In this document: positions 1 through 13,847 of the stretch, piece by piece
Layout of the letters: the number at the start of each line of letters is the position of its first letter
Position numbering within the stretch: the first letter of the stretch is position 1
Assembly: GCA_964036295.1 (NCBI GenBank)
Contig: OZ038465.1
Span: 20,580,331-20,644,330 of the forward strand
From: Plumapathes pennacea
Lineage: Eukaryota > Cnidaria > Anthozoa > Antipatharia > Myriopathidae
Length of the DNA: 64,000 nucleotides
Reading direction: 5' to 3'
The notes under the pieces: model-generated
Seen by the model: the letters and a program-made list of their open reading frames with translations, nothing else
What the model was told of the DNA's origin: nothing
Database searches by the model: none
Program-made: the position numbers and the translations under genes

Positions 1-1253
1 AATAATAATAATATTGATTTATATTGCGTAAATTCATAAATATGATCAAATGCTCATAACAGTATGAACTGAACAGTAGAACTATTGTAGTCTAAAAGAA
101 GTCTAAAACAAGCTAGCAACTATGTTAGAAATGTTTCAAATATATATGCATTCATATCTCCTCATTCCCCAATAACCCCCTGTACCTAACATAAAATCGT
201 TAAAATCAGCTACTCTTATTGTAACTAAAGCATTCTCTAAAACGCCACTTTAAAAGGACAGTATTTCAAAAGCCGTTTAAGACTATCTACTGTCGCTGCA
301 CTTCCGACAGTTGCAAAACCTCCCAAGACGTTAAGCCTATTAACGCCCTGCGAGCTTAAAAAAGGATTTTTTTTCGTTTTTTTGTGGATCGAGGATCAGC
401 ACACGGTAATTCATATTATCACGTGATATGCGATGACGTAGTTGACTTCGCAAAACAACTCGAGATGTGGCCAGTGAATTGCTAGTTATACTTGTGTGTA
501 AAAGTTAACTGCATCCCATCCAAACTCAACACCATTGGGCTCTGTGGAACATGCACGGATAAACTGGATTTTAGGGAAAGATTTTGGCTTGCGTTCTTAA
601 ATTCAGAAGAAACAGGCCGAAAACGAAAACCAAAGCTACGATGAGCTTTAGCCGCAAAACAATGGCGATCTATGCTTTACTCTGTACATGACATCTGTTG
701 CCTCATATTCTTCTGCTTATCGTATATTGCCTGTTGAAATGTTTCTTTCATTCGATCATGTAGCCTTTGTTTCGCAATGGTCATTGTATACCAGAAATGA
801 AAAATACACCGAAATAGTCCTGAGCATTGAGTTTGCAGTCACAAATGGATTGAACACACTGTGAACAAAACCGCAATAATATTGTAAACATGCCTCGTGT
901 TACATTCCCCGCTTTCAATTTTATATTTGTTACAGAGCACGAATACTCGAAAGCCTGATAGAAGAAACGTATTCAGTTAATAAAAGGAAACACATAAGTA
1001 TTGAAGCGAAGGCTGGATTAATCGTGCAAGGTGTCAAAAGCCAAGTTCTCTATACTGTGTGATATTTTTCTGGTGAGAAACTGGAAGTCTCTCTTGGGAG
1101 TTCCACTCTTGTGCCTACTTTCCACTTTAGTTCTGGTCTCGACGCAACTCACGCCGCGAGCTCACTGGCAACGCCAGTCTAGTTATCTTACAGTATGTAA
1201 TGCCGTTGTATCTGAATGACGCTTGGTTATCTCTTTATCAAACTCACACACAG

Positions 1254-4200
1254 GTACCTCGACCACAACCGGATCTCTAATTCATTCTTTTTGCCTGGGA
1301 CTCTAACAACTCTGTAAGTTCACGTTGGGTAGCAGCTGCAGTTAAGCTTCCATTGACCGACTTGGTCACTAGCGAGCTGGAATAACACCCTTTGTTCGAA
1401 GTGAGGTAAAATATGCGATTATGTGAGGTGATATGGTAGATATCGTGTAAACGTGGTCGATAGGCCTATCAATAAGACATTTAAAAGGTGTCAAAACTAA
1501 AAAAAATCTCAGCTCTCACTTATTACATGCTTGTGAAGTTTGATTTTAATTATTTAGAGTCAGCTGTTAAACTAACAAACGGGTCGGTTCAAACGTAGAG
1601 CATTGACTATATCTTTATTTTTATTTGGTAATTAAGAGAGCCACTTTCGGGCACTGTACTTCTAATTGGTCGGACGTGTTTTTGCTCGCCTCACTGATTG
1701 GCTCTGTGGTTGCTTTGGTTTTGGTTTTCGACAGTCATCCGAAAACTGTTTTTAAGTTTGTTTGCATATTTTTGTCTCTGATAGATATGCGCGGAACAAT
1801 TCGTGGGCACCACTCTTACCTCAAGGGATGTTTGCTGGACTTAAAAGACTCGGCATGCTGTAAGTTCGCAGTCCTTGAAACATTGGAGATGAGGAGTCGT
1901 TGCTCCTATGACATACCTGACCTGGAGTGTCGTGATTTTGAATGTGATCAAACATAATTTTTCACTGCAGTAGTTGAGAAATACACTTGGGTTTTATAAT
2001 ATTATTGTTCAATCTCAGTGACGGATCAGGACGAAAATCTGATCGGTTCCCATGTGTGAGTCGAGCTTACACAATGATCGCCCGTAAAATGTGGTTGTAC
2101 ACAGTGTACAGAACGAAGAATGGCTAAACTGGTCCGACCGGTTTCCGTAAACCGGTGCAAACCGGTTTGGATCCGCGCACGAATCTCTATTTGTTTTTTA
2201 CTTACTAGATTTCTGTTGTCTCCCTATCTCTTCAGAGACATAATTCGCAATGACTTGTCGAGGCTAGATCCAAGCACATTTAAAGGACTCGACGAACTCC
2301 AAACTATGTAAGTATAGGAATCAGGAGCTAATCACAAAGGCGCGTGTTTCACTATCGGTCCGTTGCAGCGGTTATTCACAAAAAATAATAACAGCAATTT
2401 AGTGCTGCGTTTTGGAAGAATGCTGCAGGCGGATTTGAACAAATCCGCAACTATGATTTTATCAAATTTCCCAGCCAACGAGAAGCGATTTTTCACAGCA
2501 TAGTTTTTTTGGCTTTTAACGTCCTTTCGGTCGAGATAATATACAGAAGATTTCAATTGCGATTAGTTTTGCCGTTTAGCCATCCGAGTTATTACATGAC
2601 GCTAAAGATATGAAATGTGTGTCGAACTGAGTAATTTTATATTTTTTTATTCTCATTTGGATTTGGCGTTTTAGTTTACTTTTCTTTCTTTCTTTCATTC
2701 TTTTGTCCTTTTCTTGTGGTTTAATGTAGTGACGCATCTTTCAACGAGTTCTCAAGTCTGGAACCAAATACATTTAAGGGACTCAGAAACCTCGCTCAAC
2801 TGTAAGTTGTTACAGAAGTGGAGAGGTTCCATTGAAAACATGGTGTTCAGTCAGCCCCCGTCCACACGTATCCGTTTTCCTACGAAAACGTTTCTTGCGG
2901 ATTGGCTTTCCGTCCACACGTATCCGGTGAATACGGTCACAAAAACGGAAACTTTTGAAAACGCTCTCCAGAGTGGAAACTTTTGAATAAGAAGTTTATC
3001 CGTATAATACGCGTGGACAGGTGAAAACGCAAACATTTCAAAGCGCCCGCCAGATTCGTTTTCTTGTGAACGGATAATTTTACTGAAAATGCAAACTTTT
3101 GAAAACGATGTCGTGTGGACGCAATGCTTTTATTCCGTTTTCAGTGAAACGAAAACGTAAACTTTTGAAAACCCACCCGTGTGTTGAGCCTGCATGTCAA
3201 TTGACAGGCAAACGAAAGATGACGTGGAACTTGCCTTTTGAAGAAGACGCCATGTCCCTGGAGACAACCGCAACAAGCTAGTTACTTTGTTAATTGTGAA
3301 CTTCCAGCTGTGTAATAGCTCCAGTGTGCATCTCTTTATCACTCTATTGTTCTTGTTATAATACTGACAAATGTAGTACTGAGTAACGTTTAAATTGTGT
3401 GAAAAATACGTCTTCTTTTTGTTTAGGGACCTGTCACACAACAGAATATTGCGCCTTGAAAACGGAATCTTCGATGAGCTCAATAATCTCAAAGAATTGT
3501 AAGTTTAAAATTTCTTCTGATCGTTTATTTCTTTCCCACGGATGAGTCAACTACACTACGACGAAATCCAACCTCATGATGAGCGCATTGCAAATTCAAA
3601 AGTTCAAATGCCCGGGTTAGCCTGGTTCATTAGAGCAAAACTAATTCTCAGCCAATGCCTATGGCAAAGTCAAGCAAGTTACCCAAGTTGTGCTCAGGAG
3701 ACGTTAGTAGAGAAAGTGATGAGAACTAGAACTGATCAAAGTATAATTACTATTATTATATAGACACGAGTGTTTTACTGGAAAATATACCGTGCGTAAA
3801 ATCCATGCGAAACTACATCCGGGACCCGAGTGGCGTATTTTCCATATCCTCACTAGTGAGGATATCGTTGGCATCATTTCCCGCTTGTTTGTGCAATTTC
3901 TCGTAAAACACTCGTGTCTAACATAATAAAAAGAAAATTACACGGCGGCGCGAAGATATGAATTTTATTTTCGAGTGGTAAAAGCAATATTTTACGAACG
4001 AGCGCTTCGCATTGACAAATTTTAAGTAATCTAAAAGGCTTGATTTTCTTAATGTGTCTAATAACTAAAACGGTTATATTATTTTTGTTATTTTATGTAT
4101 GAACTCCCGACAAAGCGCCATCAAAGGCTGACATTTTGCCGGTTTTTTGAGCGCTGTTTGCAAGGCATTAATTGAACTTGGTTGGTTGCCTTTCAATTAA

Positions 4201-7200
4201 TTTAAATCACGAAACGAGTCTGGCTGAGCGACAAACAGTTTTGATGTATTGATTCATAATTCTAAGCATATCTCTGCCCAGGGATCTTAGGTTCAATAGA
4301 ATAACATGGATAGCGAAAGGAGTGGTTCGCAATCTTACTCGGCTAACAAATTTGTGAGTATTCACCATTTGACCAGTTTGCCTGCACTAGCAAAGCGTTA
4401 TAAGTCTGTTCAGTGTTAAAACTTGAAAATGTTTATAGGTCCTCACTCTACTGGTGGAAAGTGTCTCTTTGTTTCCAACGTGGCATATACCACATTGTCA
4501 TACCGTCGTCACTTGTAATACAACCGGTGGAATGGTGTTAGCCTGATGTATTCTGTACAGTGCAATCTACAGATAGAGGAAGGAGGGGTTGAGGGGTGGG
4601 GGACGCTAATTTTAAATTTTACGCTCAACTGAGGCGTTTAATCGACGCAGAGCGCTTTTTCGAGGAAAAACGGCAAATGAAAATACATTATTAAGGTATA
4701 CTACACAATTCTGGTGTGTAAAATAATGTTTTATACTGTTATGGTTTTATTTTTTATTGGCTGCTTTCATTTTCCCTCTTCCCATTCATGCATACACACT
4801 TATGTACGTGAAAGTAATTCAATCATGCCATGTTAGGGGTGATGATTAACACTCAGCCATTACCAAAAATATGAAATCTTAAGAAATGTTTGAGCAAAGT
4901 TATGCAATAGCCTTGTTCCTAAAAATGTAAAGGCCAGTACCTCAACAAAGTACTTTAGACGGAAGCTCGACTCCTACATTACCCCACTCGGGAATAGTCA
5001 CTAGAGATATTATTGTTTTATATACAGTCGAACCCCGCTATTTCGAAATCCTAAAAGGCATGAAAAGTAGTCCGAAATAGCGGGGTTTCGAAATAGTCAA
5101 GCTACAGTCAAGCTAATCCAAGGGGTTTCGGCTTGACTTCGAAATAACGGAGACTTCGAATTAACCGAATTCGAAATAGCGGGGTTCGACTGTAAATTCA
5201 ATTGTAATTTAAAAGTTTAAAAGTTAAAAGTTAAAAGTTTTAAAGTGCAATCTGTAGCAATATTCATATGTAAGATAACGTTGTAATAATTTTAACATAA
5301 TCTAATTAGCTCTTTTACTCCGTCTGTTTTCCAGGTTATTGCGGGGCAATCGCTTGCAACTGTTGCCTGGTCTTAACGGTCTTCCTCCTCTAATAACGCA
5401 GGTGTACGTATTACGTACTGTATTCATGACGTTTATTACGAGTACTGTACCTTACTCGTGAGAAAAAAGAAACATTAACAGAAATCGTTGGCCGGCTATT
5501 AAAGTGTGTCTTAAAATTCTGTTTACTGTTTGCAAGTAGCAAGACGATGTATATTCCCACCCATTAATTAATTAGTACAGAGCTATTAGAAAGCTTGCCT
5601 GTTGAAAATTAGTTGGTGTATTAAGATAGTGTATGAAGACAGTGCAGTTTCTACTTCGTAATATCGAGTTGTGCAAAGTCCTACTCTATGGAAGGTACAT
5701 TTTTACGGCTAATAGGGCTGATTTCCATATGTATCTAAGCAACTACTTTGTAACATTTATTTACTTTACGTTACCACAGGCAACTCAGTGACAATCAAAT
5801 CGCTAACCTGAATGGCCTAGAGTCGGTTTCCAAAATCGCAGAACTGTAAGTGTATATACACATCCCATGTGTTTGATGTTGTAAACTGAGCTAATCAATG
5901 TCCTTCAGGAGTCTGGTACGGGTATCAGTTAAAGTCCGCCACAAACTAGCAAATTTTTTGTCAGAAAATCGGCTAGACAGCGTGGGGTAGCTCCCGACAA
6001 ATCTACGACGAAATTTTTTGCCATCCGTAGGATCTGGCGCTGCTAGATCTCAAAACACCTGGTTCTTTTTTCCTTACAGAGATCTTTCAAGAAATCGGAT
6101 AAAAAGTTATTCTGCTAATGTGTTCCGGAAAATGAGTGTATATTACCTTTTGTAAGTAACCTTTGTTGTCATATTATTTACCCAGTATACAAATTACTGG
6201 TGTGATACCAGCTCTTAAGAGAACTAGATTAACTTTTTTTAAATTACAATTATTACGATTAATTTTTGTTTATTAAGAAATTTACACATAACGTGGCAGT
6301 CTGGTTAAACTAGTTGTCTGGTTCCCTGAAGTAATTGGTCTGGATAAATTAATAAAACTACATAAGCCTGGCAAATGAATGGTAGTTAACGCAGATTGCC
6401 TCAAGGCAAAACTTGCAAAACCTGCCAAGCAGGTTCGCGAGTTATAAAGAAGGAGCTTTTTCACTATCGCTACGTATTTAGTGCGTTTCCCAGATATAGG
6501 TCTATGTAAGTCGAAAATGAGTGACTAGCGTCCTAATCCAAGTACCCAAACATCTCAAGTAAAAGGGCTCGACTGCTGTTTCGACCTCGCACTGTCTCAA
6601 ACTTTTATTGACTAAGTTTACAAAGCATATATAATATCATCAACTGGCGAACGTACACGATCAGTGAAGGAGGCATTGTTGCTACATATTTGAATAATCA
6701 TATTTAGTTACTGATAAACAAGCTACAAATAGAAAGCTGTTCCTTTTTTGTTGATAACCTTACAAAAAGAACATTCCTCCACTGAGTGTTCTTCTTTAAA
6801 CTTTGATGTATTATTGTTTGCAGAGATCTGTCGCACAACGGGCTTCAAGATTTACCAGATGATGGCTTTGCAAATTGCACCGAGTTGTTACAGTTGTAAG
6901 CTATCAACCTATATACCTACCAACCTATCTACCCTACCTCTACCAACCTATCTACCTGCCAACCAATCTAACCTACCTACCTACGGCGTACAGGTAGAAC
7001 ATAGAGAACTGTTAGTATCTTATCTTTTATGTGAATAAATGTTATTTTATCAATCGGCCTGCCACCTGTATCTACCTGGCGAAAGACAGACGATGTTCAC
7101 TGGTACAAAATTTGAAGTAATCAAGAGCTGAAGAAACCGTTTCAATGCCAGGACGCATTTCAGCCATTTCTATTTGGAATGAGAATCGAATAACATTTAT

Positions 7201-9098
7201 GTTGCCGACTGAAAACAGTGAAAGTTTCACTTCAAATTAGAAAAAAAAAAAAAGGAAAAAAAAAATGCCCGCTCAGGGAACCAATCAGATTGCAGGATCG
7301 AGTACGTACGGACCGCTCACGCTCAGGAAACAAAATAGATGAACATACAAACCCTTTCGTAGGAGCAAATTTTAAAAAATAGACTGACATTACTATTTTT
7401 TTGCAGAATGCTTAATCACAACAACATCAGAAAAATTTCATCACGTACGTTTTTTGGTTTAAACTCCTTGCAACAAATGTAAGTCTGCACACTTGGAGCT
7501 GATTTTAGTCGATAAAATTGCAGTGTCAAAACGACTTGTTTGTTCCTCAGCTGCAATTTTGTTCAGTGTTCATTTGCGTGACTTCTTTCAAATTTTCATT
7601 TTATAAAACCTGTGACAAAACAGTTGCTGTTCTTCCTTTACAGAACATTATTTCACAACAAAATTGTGTCCATTTCAAAACTGGCTTTTCTTGGAATGCC
7701 ACTGCAAGACTTGTAAGTAATACATACATTACTTGAATGAACAGCTAATACTTACTATAACGGGATTCTGCAAATTATTGTGAGCATTTAGTAATAACGC
7801 GGTTGCCGATCGTCCGGAACCACTCTATACTATACAAATAATGTGTATGATTTTGTAAAGCAGTTTATTTGTTTGCTCTCTACACTATGTTAGGTTACTT
7901 CATAACAATAACATCAGCACAATCGAAGTGGATGCATTCCGGGGTCTTAACAAAACACTGCAGTCACTGTAAGTAAGACAAAATATGTCTAATCTGCTGG
8001 TATTTTTTTATCTCATTATAACATTTAACTGAAGATTAATCTTAATTTTATGTTATAAATGGATAAGTGAGTATAAAAGTAAGAGAGGTAATCCCCTCTA
8101 TAAGTCTTACTTACGGTAATCCCTCCCAAAGCTATTTTTAGAAGGTACCTAGTCCCCCGCGGATATATAGTACCTCCCGCGTAACACCGAGAAACGCTAG
8201 AACGCTTTTGGTCACTCGAAACACGTTGCGTGGAGGCTTCAAAAATGTACGGTGATGGGGGTATGACTTTGCGTGTACATCCGAGGGTTAAGTAAATTCT
8301 TTGGTCATTTGGACCAGGGAACATGTGGATAATATTTAGTTATAACTAAGATAATTGCTACTTATCGAAAAAAATAAAATTCCTAAAACAAAACTGATTC
8401 CTGTAAGATAATACCAAATATGTGCGGAAGTAGACTACAATATGCAAAGTGATTACCACGTTCCAAGTAATTGTTGGTCTTTCATAAAACATCCGCAACT
8501 AAAATATTTCGCACATTTTATAAAGTCATTCTTTGCTAATTTTCACAAATTCTACAGGACCCTATTTAGCAACCCGTTCAGAAAACTACATGAACAGTTC
8601 TTTGATAACATGAGTCCCCAAGCAAATATGTAAGTCATCGTTGCATATCTGTTACTTATACTAACTTCTTATTAACCGAACGGGTCTTAGCGGTACGGAC
8701 CGAGCCGTATAGCCTCATATATCCTATTTCAGTACCGACGCATTTCTCACGAGTACTAGCATTCCATTGAATTAAATCTGCGCCATAAAGGCGGCTACTC
8801 CTACAGTATTTTTTACGTGTTACTGCCTGTCGTACATGTCCTTAACTATCGATAGTTCAGTTTTGCAACAAAGGTATCACTGACTAACAAAATTATCATT
8901 ATTAATTTATTAGTTTAATGTTCAAAGTCATTCACTACTCAGTCCCCCCGTTGGTCGATTCTTTTCCTTCTTGATTCTGCTCTACTTTAACAGTTCACTG
9001 TTCTTTACGTCAATTCCAGAGCGATGACGTGTTCAAATCTACTACGTATACCTATCATAAAGGAGTCTAACATCACCGTGTAAGTAAATTGATTTATG

Positions 9099-9130
<32 letters not shown>

Positions 9131-10919
9131 TATGGATTGATTGATTGATTGATTTATGGATTGATTGATTGATTGGTTGGTTTATGGATTGATTGATTGA
9201 TTGATTGATTGATCCATCCTCTGGCAACGAAAACGACAGGAAAAATCTGTAAAAATCGGCAGCTGGTTTTATAGTTTCATCTCGAGCAAACAAACTAAGT
9301 CTGCTGATGCACATTTTTGGGCTAATTGTAACTAATTTTATTCTTTGCCACCTGCTTTGGACCATTATTTATTTGAAAATCGGTCAGGGGCAGTGTGTTT
9401 GCCTCGCCTTAGACTGGGACCTAATAAAATATTTTCTCTTCGCATAGGAACAATTTTATTACCCTAAATACGTCACGAAAGGGTGAAAATTGAATCCCCT
9501 CAGTGCCTGCAAGAATATTTAACACCGTAGTTCTTTGGCTCCCCCTGCTTGATGTTCCCTTCTAATAGTGGACAAGTAAACTCCGCTTAGACAAAGAGCA
9601 AAGCTCTAGAACTTCTTAGTTATTTCATATTCTGTTCACATTGCCCCACAAGCAGAGTTCACACCTAGATCTGAGCAGCTGACACAACTATGTTTCACAA
9701 GTTTCATGTTCCTTTACTTTTGCTTAAAACTGCTTCGTAACACTATTACTAATAATATTATACTTATGGTACTTCGATTTCCAGGAGATGTGCTCCTCTA
9801 GTGTCATTTTATTTGATTGTTGACGATTTCGGCACTAAGTCCTATCTGGAGCAGCTGCTGGAATCTGGGTTCACGTGCCGAATATTTCACGGACAGTATC
9901 TTCATCAACACATTTGTACAATGTGTCAACCTGGCTACAGAGGAGATAAAGATGGACTTTCCAGGGACCACGGTACATGCAAGTCATGTCCTCCAGGTAA
10001 AATGGAGTTCTCGCAGAATAGTCAATAAGATAATCTGCTACCAATTCAAGGTAAACAGCTACAGTATAGCGTTTCTGTAAAGGTTTTCATGAAACCAAAA
10101 ATAATTACAGTGCAAATCACAAAAGCTGTAAGAAGGTCACTTTCAACCAACCAGAAGCCAGAGAAACTCTAATTTCAATCGGTTTTACTTTTTGGTTTTA
10201 TTTTTATTTCAAATTGTTTCACTTACTTGTTTTAATTATGTGAGAAGATCTGATTGGATAAGTATACTGCAAAACGTATTTGGATCAATTCATAAGCGTA
10301 GCAAACGCAATACCGTTGAGAGCGGTGTTATTATTTTGGATAAAGGTGGTTATACACTGGTCGATTTGCAACGATACGACGTTGCGCTGAAATCGTTCAG
10401 CTGTAACACCCCACTGCGAATTATTTTCGCGATGTTTGCAGTGCTGCAACGCGCTGCAAGTTTTTGAAAGCGATTCAAAAACTTGCAACACCGTTGCGAG
10501 AAGTTGAAGCCAATCGGCGTTGCAAATCGACCATTGTAACACCAGCTTAAGTGGTGCATAAGTTTGGCTTGGCTGAATTCTCGAACAATCTTCTCAACAA
10601 GAAAAAAAATGGCGATGGCGTTTTCACGCACTGCTGATTGGTCTCTTCTTCAAAGTAAATAAATCATTTATTTCCTAATTGTACACACTTTGTAGTAGTT
10701 AGCATTTACGAGAATTAGAACATTGATCTATAATTTATGATTTTTTTTCTTTTTGTCATGATCCATCAATTTCTTATTCACAGCGGTTGTTTTGTATTGT
10801 TTAGTGTCCCTAAGTACTAGTGGTGCTAAAGGATTTCTGAAACGTTAATAAAGTTATTCAAACCCAAACTTAAATCTGGTTGGTCGAAAGTGTTTTCTTA
10901 CATCCTTTGTGATTGACGC

Positions 10920-10954
<35 letters not shown>

Positions 10955-13357
10955 ATAAAAAAAAGATTTTGATTTAAATGTCATCGGAAAATCGCTCCAA
11001 AAACACTACTTATTTAATTTAATGCATTAATTTTGTAGGAGGTTTCTATCAAGACGAGCAAGGTCAGGTTCAGTGCAAAGTGTGCCAAAACGGAACATAC
11101 GTGTCGCCTAAAAACCACCCTGGGTCCTCACAAACGGATTGCATGGCTTGCCCTCAAGGTGGGTTCTCAAATTAGGATTTTAGTAAATTTCGCCATTTGG
11201 TTTATTTCAAAGATAGAATATTTACAGCTTAGCTTCCTCTCTGAATTCTCTTGTCCAGGAACTATGTCAAATGAAAGTGCCGGCCACCGTGCATGCCGAT
11301 GTCTTGCAAACTTTTATCGTTTTGATCGTTTTGGGGGATGTAGCCCCTGTCCAAGCGAGGGAGCTATCTGTCAATCTGACAAAATTACTCTAGCTCCAAA
11401 CTACTATTGGAAGTGGACAAACGAGTCACAAAAAAGACTCTTCAAGGCTTTTGTGAAAAATCTTGACACAGTAGGATCACTGTATGACAAACAATTCTCG
11501 ACGTTTGATGGAAATTTGCCAATTGTGCACGACTGTCCCCGAAAACACTCGTGCCTTGGTGGGGTAGACTCCAGCTGCTCTGACGGCTACCAGGGACCAC
11601 TTTGTGCCATTTGCAAGCAGAACTATTTCCTTCGTATGAACACTTGCGCTAAATGCCCGTCTACAGTCCGAGTTGTTCTCCAGATTGTTGGTGTTATCTT
11701 TGCATTCGTGTTGGTACTCCTTGCGGTGCTGTGGGGAGACTCCAAAAGAGCTGAACACAACCGCACGTGGGCCGATTTGATTCTCTCTCGCTTCAAGATC
11801 ATCGTCAGTTTCTACCAAGTGATGGCTGCCGTGTTTTCAGCACTTGCTCGCGTGCACTGGCCAGCGGCTGTATTGAAACTCGCAAGTTGGTTCAAGTACA
11901 TCGAGGCAAACATTCTGGAATGGTCCCAGTTAAGCTGTATTGACAATCGTCTCCATTTCAACGCCTCGCAGCAATTCCTTCTGGTTGTATGCTGCAATGT
12001 TATTGTTATCGCTCTCATTTTCCTGTACATGTTGATAAAAATGTACCTTATCAAAAGAGAAGATTGCTCGTTTGAACGGAAGCTACGTGGAGTGTCAGCC
12101 GTAAAAAGATCCTGCTTCCGCAGCATCTTTGTTTTCCTCTTTGCCACATACCCCACGACTTGTGTTAAGATCATCCAAATCCTGCCACCTTCCTGTCTCA
12201 AGCTTTGCTACTCAAAGGATGAACAGTTTTGCCAAACATTTCTAAGAAGTGATTTCTCTGTCCAATGCTTCACGCCAGAACATAACAGGTACTGGCACGC
12301 GGCCGCAGTCATGGTCTTGTATCCGGTCGGTTTTCCAATTTTGGTCCTGATTCTCCTGTGGAAATACTACTACAAACTACTCAAGGATGAAAAGAAACTC
12401 GGAATGAGAGACCAACCAAGGACGTGTATGGGTGACAGTCGTCACGTGATGCAGCAGTCCAACGTGCACACGTGGAAGCAGCCTAATGTCCCGGATGCAA
12501 CATTCTCGCTGAGTTTGTTCTACGAAAACTACAAGCCGCGGTTTTGGTTCTGGGAAGTGACGGAGATGTACCGGAAGTTGTTCTTGATGTGTGGCCTCGT
12601 TTTCATTGGTTCCCACAGCCGCTCCCAGATTGGCATTGGCGTTCTGTTATCAGGGTTCTTCTCCATGCTCCACGCAGGATATCAACCAATAGCAGACAAG
12701 TCCGAGAACATGCTGCAGTCGGTCGCCCTCCTAGTGATCTTCTTTGACTTGAGCCTCGGTGTGATGTTGAAACCATCAGCAGATGCTGATCCAGTTGGTG
12801 TGAATCAACAGTACGATTCTGCTGTAGTCAGCGTCCTCTTTGTGACCGTCAACTGCCTCGTTGTTGGAATTGCTCTAGGTAAGTAATTTTAAAAACTCAC
12901 CCGTAAAATGTGGTCGCTGTTATTTATTAAACTGTCGAGTTGGTGCAACACAGCCAAAAAGATGCACTAAAGGCAAAGCAATCTAAGTCCTCGCTGTTTA
13001 GGAAAATTTTACAGTAATTTTCTTTAACCCGTGTATTTTACAATTTGGGACGATTTGGCAACGATGAAGGTCTGTAAAAAGTTCAGAATTCAGGTTTTAA
13101 GTGCGTAGCTACAACAGTATTTGATAATCGTGCTGAACTAAAGTGTAAAACGTGTTTTAACATGGAATTCATATAAATACAACAGTCAGACATCTAATAG
13201 ATATCAATGTTATTAATTTCAGTTACTGCACACATGAACCATTTTTACTTTGTTCATCTCAGTGACAGCCATCAAGACCATCGCAAAACTTTGCTGCAAG
13301 AAATCCTTCAGTGTTGTTGAATGTGACAATGTCGCGACAATAGGACAAGTAGATTGA
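1254..13357 (+). CDS. LRR / GCC2-GCC3 / multi-pass membrane receptor, copy A (5' end outside window)
   Basis: Predicted cell-surface receptor: an extracellular LRR array, cysteine-rich ephrin-receptor-like repeats, then a polytopic membrane domain. Exons read from AG/GT sites and phase: 1254-1313, 2236-2307, 2730-2801, 3427-3498, 4282-4353, 5335-5403, 5780-5845, 6080-6151, 6824-6895, 7407-7478, 7644-7712, 7894-7968, 8558-8629, 9020-9079, 9785-9996, 11039-11158, 11259-12878, 13263-13357 (TGA). The first 13 exons each encode about one LRR (mostly 72 nt, phase 2-2). Exon 9785-9996 and the next two carry the CxxC...CPPG type repeats of GCC2/GCC3. The 1620-nt exon holds about eight hydrophobic segments and a YENYKPRFWFWE motif of the kind seen in many LRR/EGF/GCC2 multi-pass proteins of cnidarians and protists. 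The exon 4282-4353 donor is GTGAGT, where copy B has GTAAGT. The signal peptide and first LRR exons must lie upstream of position 1. Ligand and signalling partner are unknown. Confidence 0.85.
2856..3180. repeat. CCGTCCACACGTATCCG dispersed repeat (A)
   Basis: Repeated GTCCACACGTATCCG and AAACTTTTGAAAACG motifs, ending near CGTGTGGACGCAATGC, so the ends are inverted relative to each other. Fits a non-autonomous hAT-like repeat common in invertebrates. Same sequence in B at about 50,846-51,170; a distant relative lies at 36,990-37,080. Confidence 0.5.
3763..4010. mobile_element. Dual-hairpin MITE (truncated copy) in receptor A intron
   Basis: First module has ends TAGACACGAGTGTTTTA and TAAAACACTCGTGTCTA, with a central palindrome ATATCCTCACTAGTGAGGATAT. 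A second module starts TTACACGGCGGCGCGAAGATATG and stops at ACGAACGAGCGCTTCGC, half way through its hairpin. The same element is at 51752-52000 in receptor B. Confidence 0.7.
5025..5192. mobile_element. 168-bp pogo/Tigger-type MITE in receptor A intron
   Basis: Terminal inverted repeats CAGTCGAACCCCGCTATTTCG and its reverse complement, flanked by TA on both sides. The CAGTCGAACC-type end with TA duplication is typical of pogo/Tigger-derived MITEs. The matching copy in receptor B is at 53022-53189, so it inserted before A and B separated. Confidence 0.75.
9086..9213. repeat. GATT microsatellite (A)
   Basis: (GATT)n with TTTATGGATT interruptions, directly after the donor at 9,079. The B counterpart (57,036-57,155) has a different arrangement and length. 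Confidence 0.85.
10347..10545. mobile_element. Small inverted-repeat element in receptor A intron, partly missing in B
   Basis: Left CTGGTCGATTTGCAACG and right CGTTGCAAATCGACCATTGTAACACCAG form an inverted pair, with a second internal pair around GTTTTTGAAAGCGATTCAAAAAC. Copy B keeps only the left half and jumps from GCAGTGCTG straight to GGTTATTTCCTAATTG (58,388), losing about 215 bp. Confidence 0.6.
11259..12878 (+). CDS. Large membrane-domain exon of copy A
   Basis: 1620-nt exon, phase 1 in and out, acceptor TTGTCCAG, donor GTAAGT. It begins with the end of the GCC2/GCC3 region (ACRCLANFYRF), has further cysteine pairs (CSDGYQGPLCAIC, CAKCP), then the first membrane segment (VRVVLQIVGVIFAFVLVLL). 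More hydrophobic stretches follow (LLVVCCNVIVIALIFLYML, VLYPVGFPILVLILLWKYY, LLVIFFDLSLGVML, VVSVLFVTVNCLVVGIAL). The open frame extends upstream to 11159, but the extra codons are intron sequence. It differs from copy B exon 58998-60617 by about ten amino acids, including D/A, G/E, K/E (twice), F/Y and F/L. Confidence 0.85.
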
Positions 13358-13847
13358 TGATGTGCAACGAGGCGTCTGAAGCGTTTACAGCTAAACGTGT
13401 TCCTTACAAACCCGCAAGTCGACAGACGTTTTCGCGTATAATTGGGGAGATAAAAAAAAAAAAAAAAAAAAAAACCTAGGCTCTCAAAAGCCAGCGTATT
13501 GTTTTCCCAACATTTTCATTGAAACTGTTATTGAAGTCATATTTTCTTTACCTCACTGACCAGTTCACCCTTTACTAACTAATATGTATGCATGTAGATA
13601 CGCATTTAAAAATTATATACATATATATTTTTTGCATGTACTTCTGGCTAATTGTATTTATTATCTGTAATAGTGTACTGTATGGTATGTGCTCGTGTAT
13701 TAGACCAATAATTTACGAATGGTGCAATAGCACATTTATTTTGTAATTGTAGCACTTTATCCCTACTTTCTCATAACACCTTGCATTTTGCATATTCTAT
13801 TAACTTGCTACTTATATTTATGTATTATTTATTATTATTTCTCTGTT

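Noticed and set aside
1031..1219. Frame with a hydrophobic stretch (LLCLLSTLVLVSTQL) repeated at 49,002-49,190
   Set aside because: The same sequence occurs inverted at 22.8-23.0 kb as part of a dispersed repeat, has no ATG at the stated start and no splice context linking it to the receptor.
9042..9365. SINQ-repeat protein frame
   Set aside because: Reverse translation of the GATT microsatellite.
11159..11258. Extension of the large receptor exon to an upstream start
   Set aside because: It is intron sequence: the acceptor at 11,256-11,258 and the preceding exon's donor at 11,159 fit in phase, and copy B has a frame change here.
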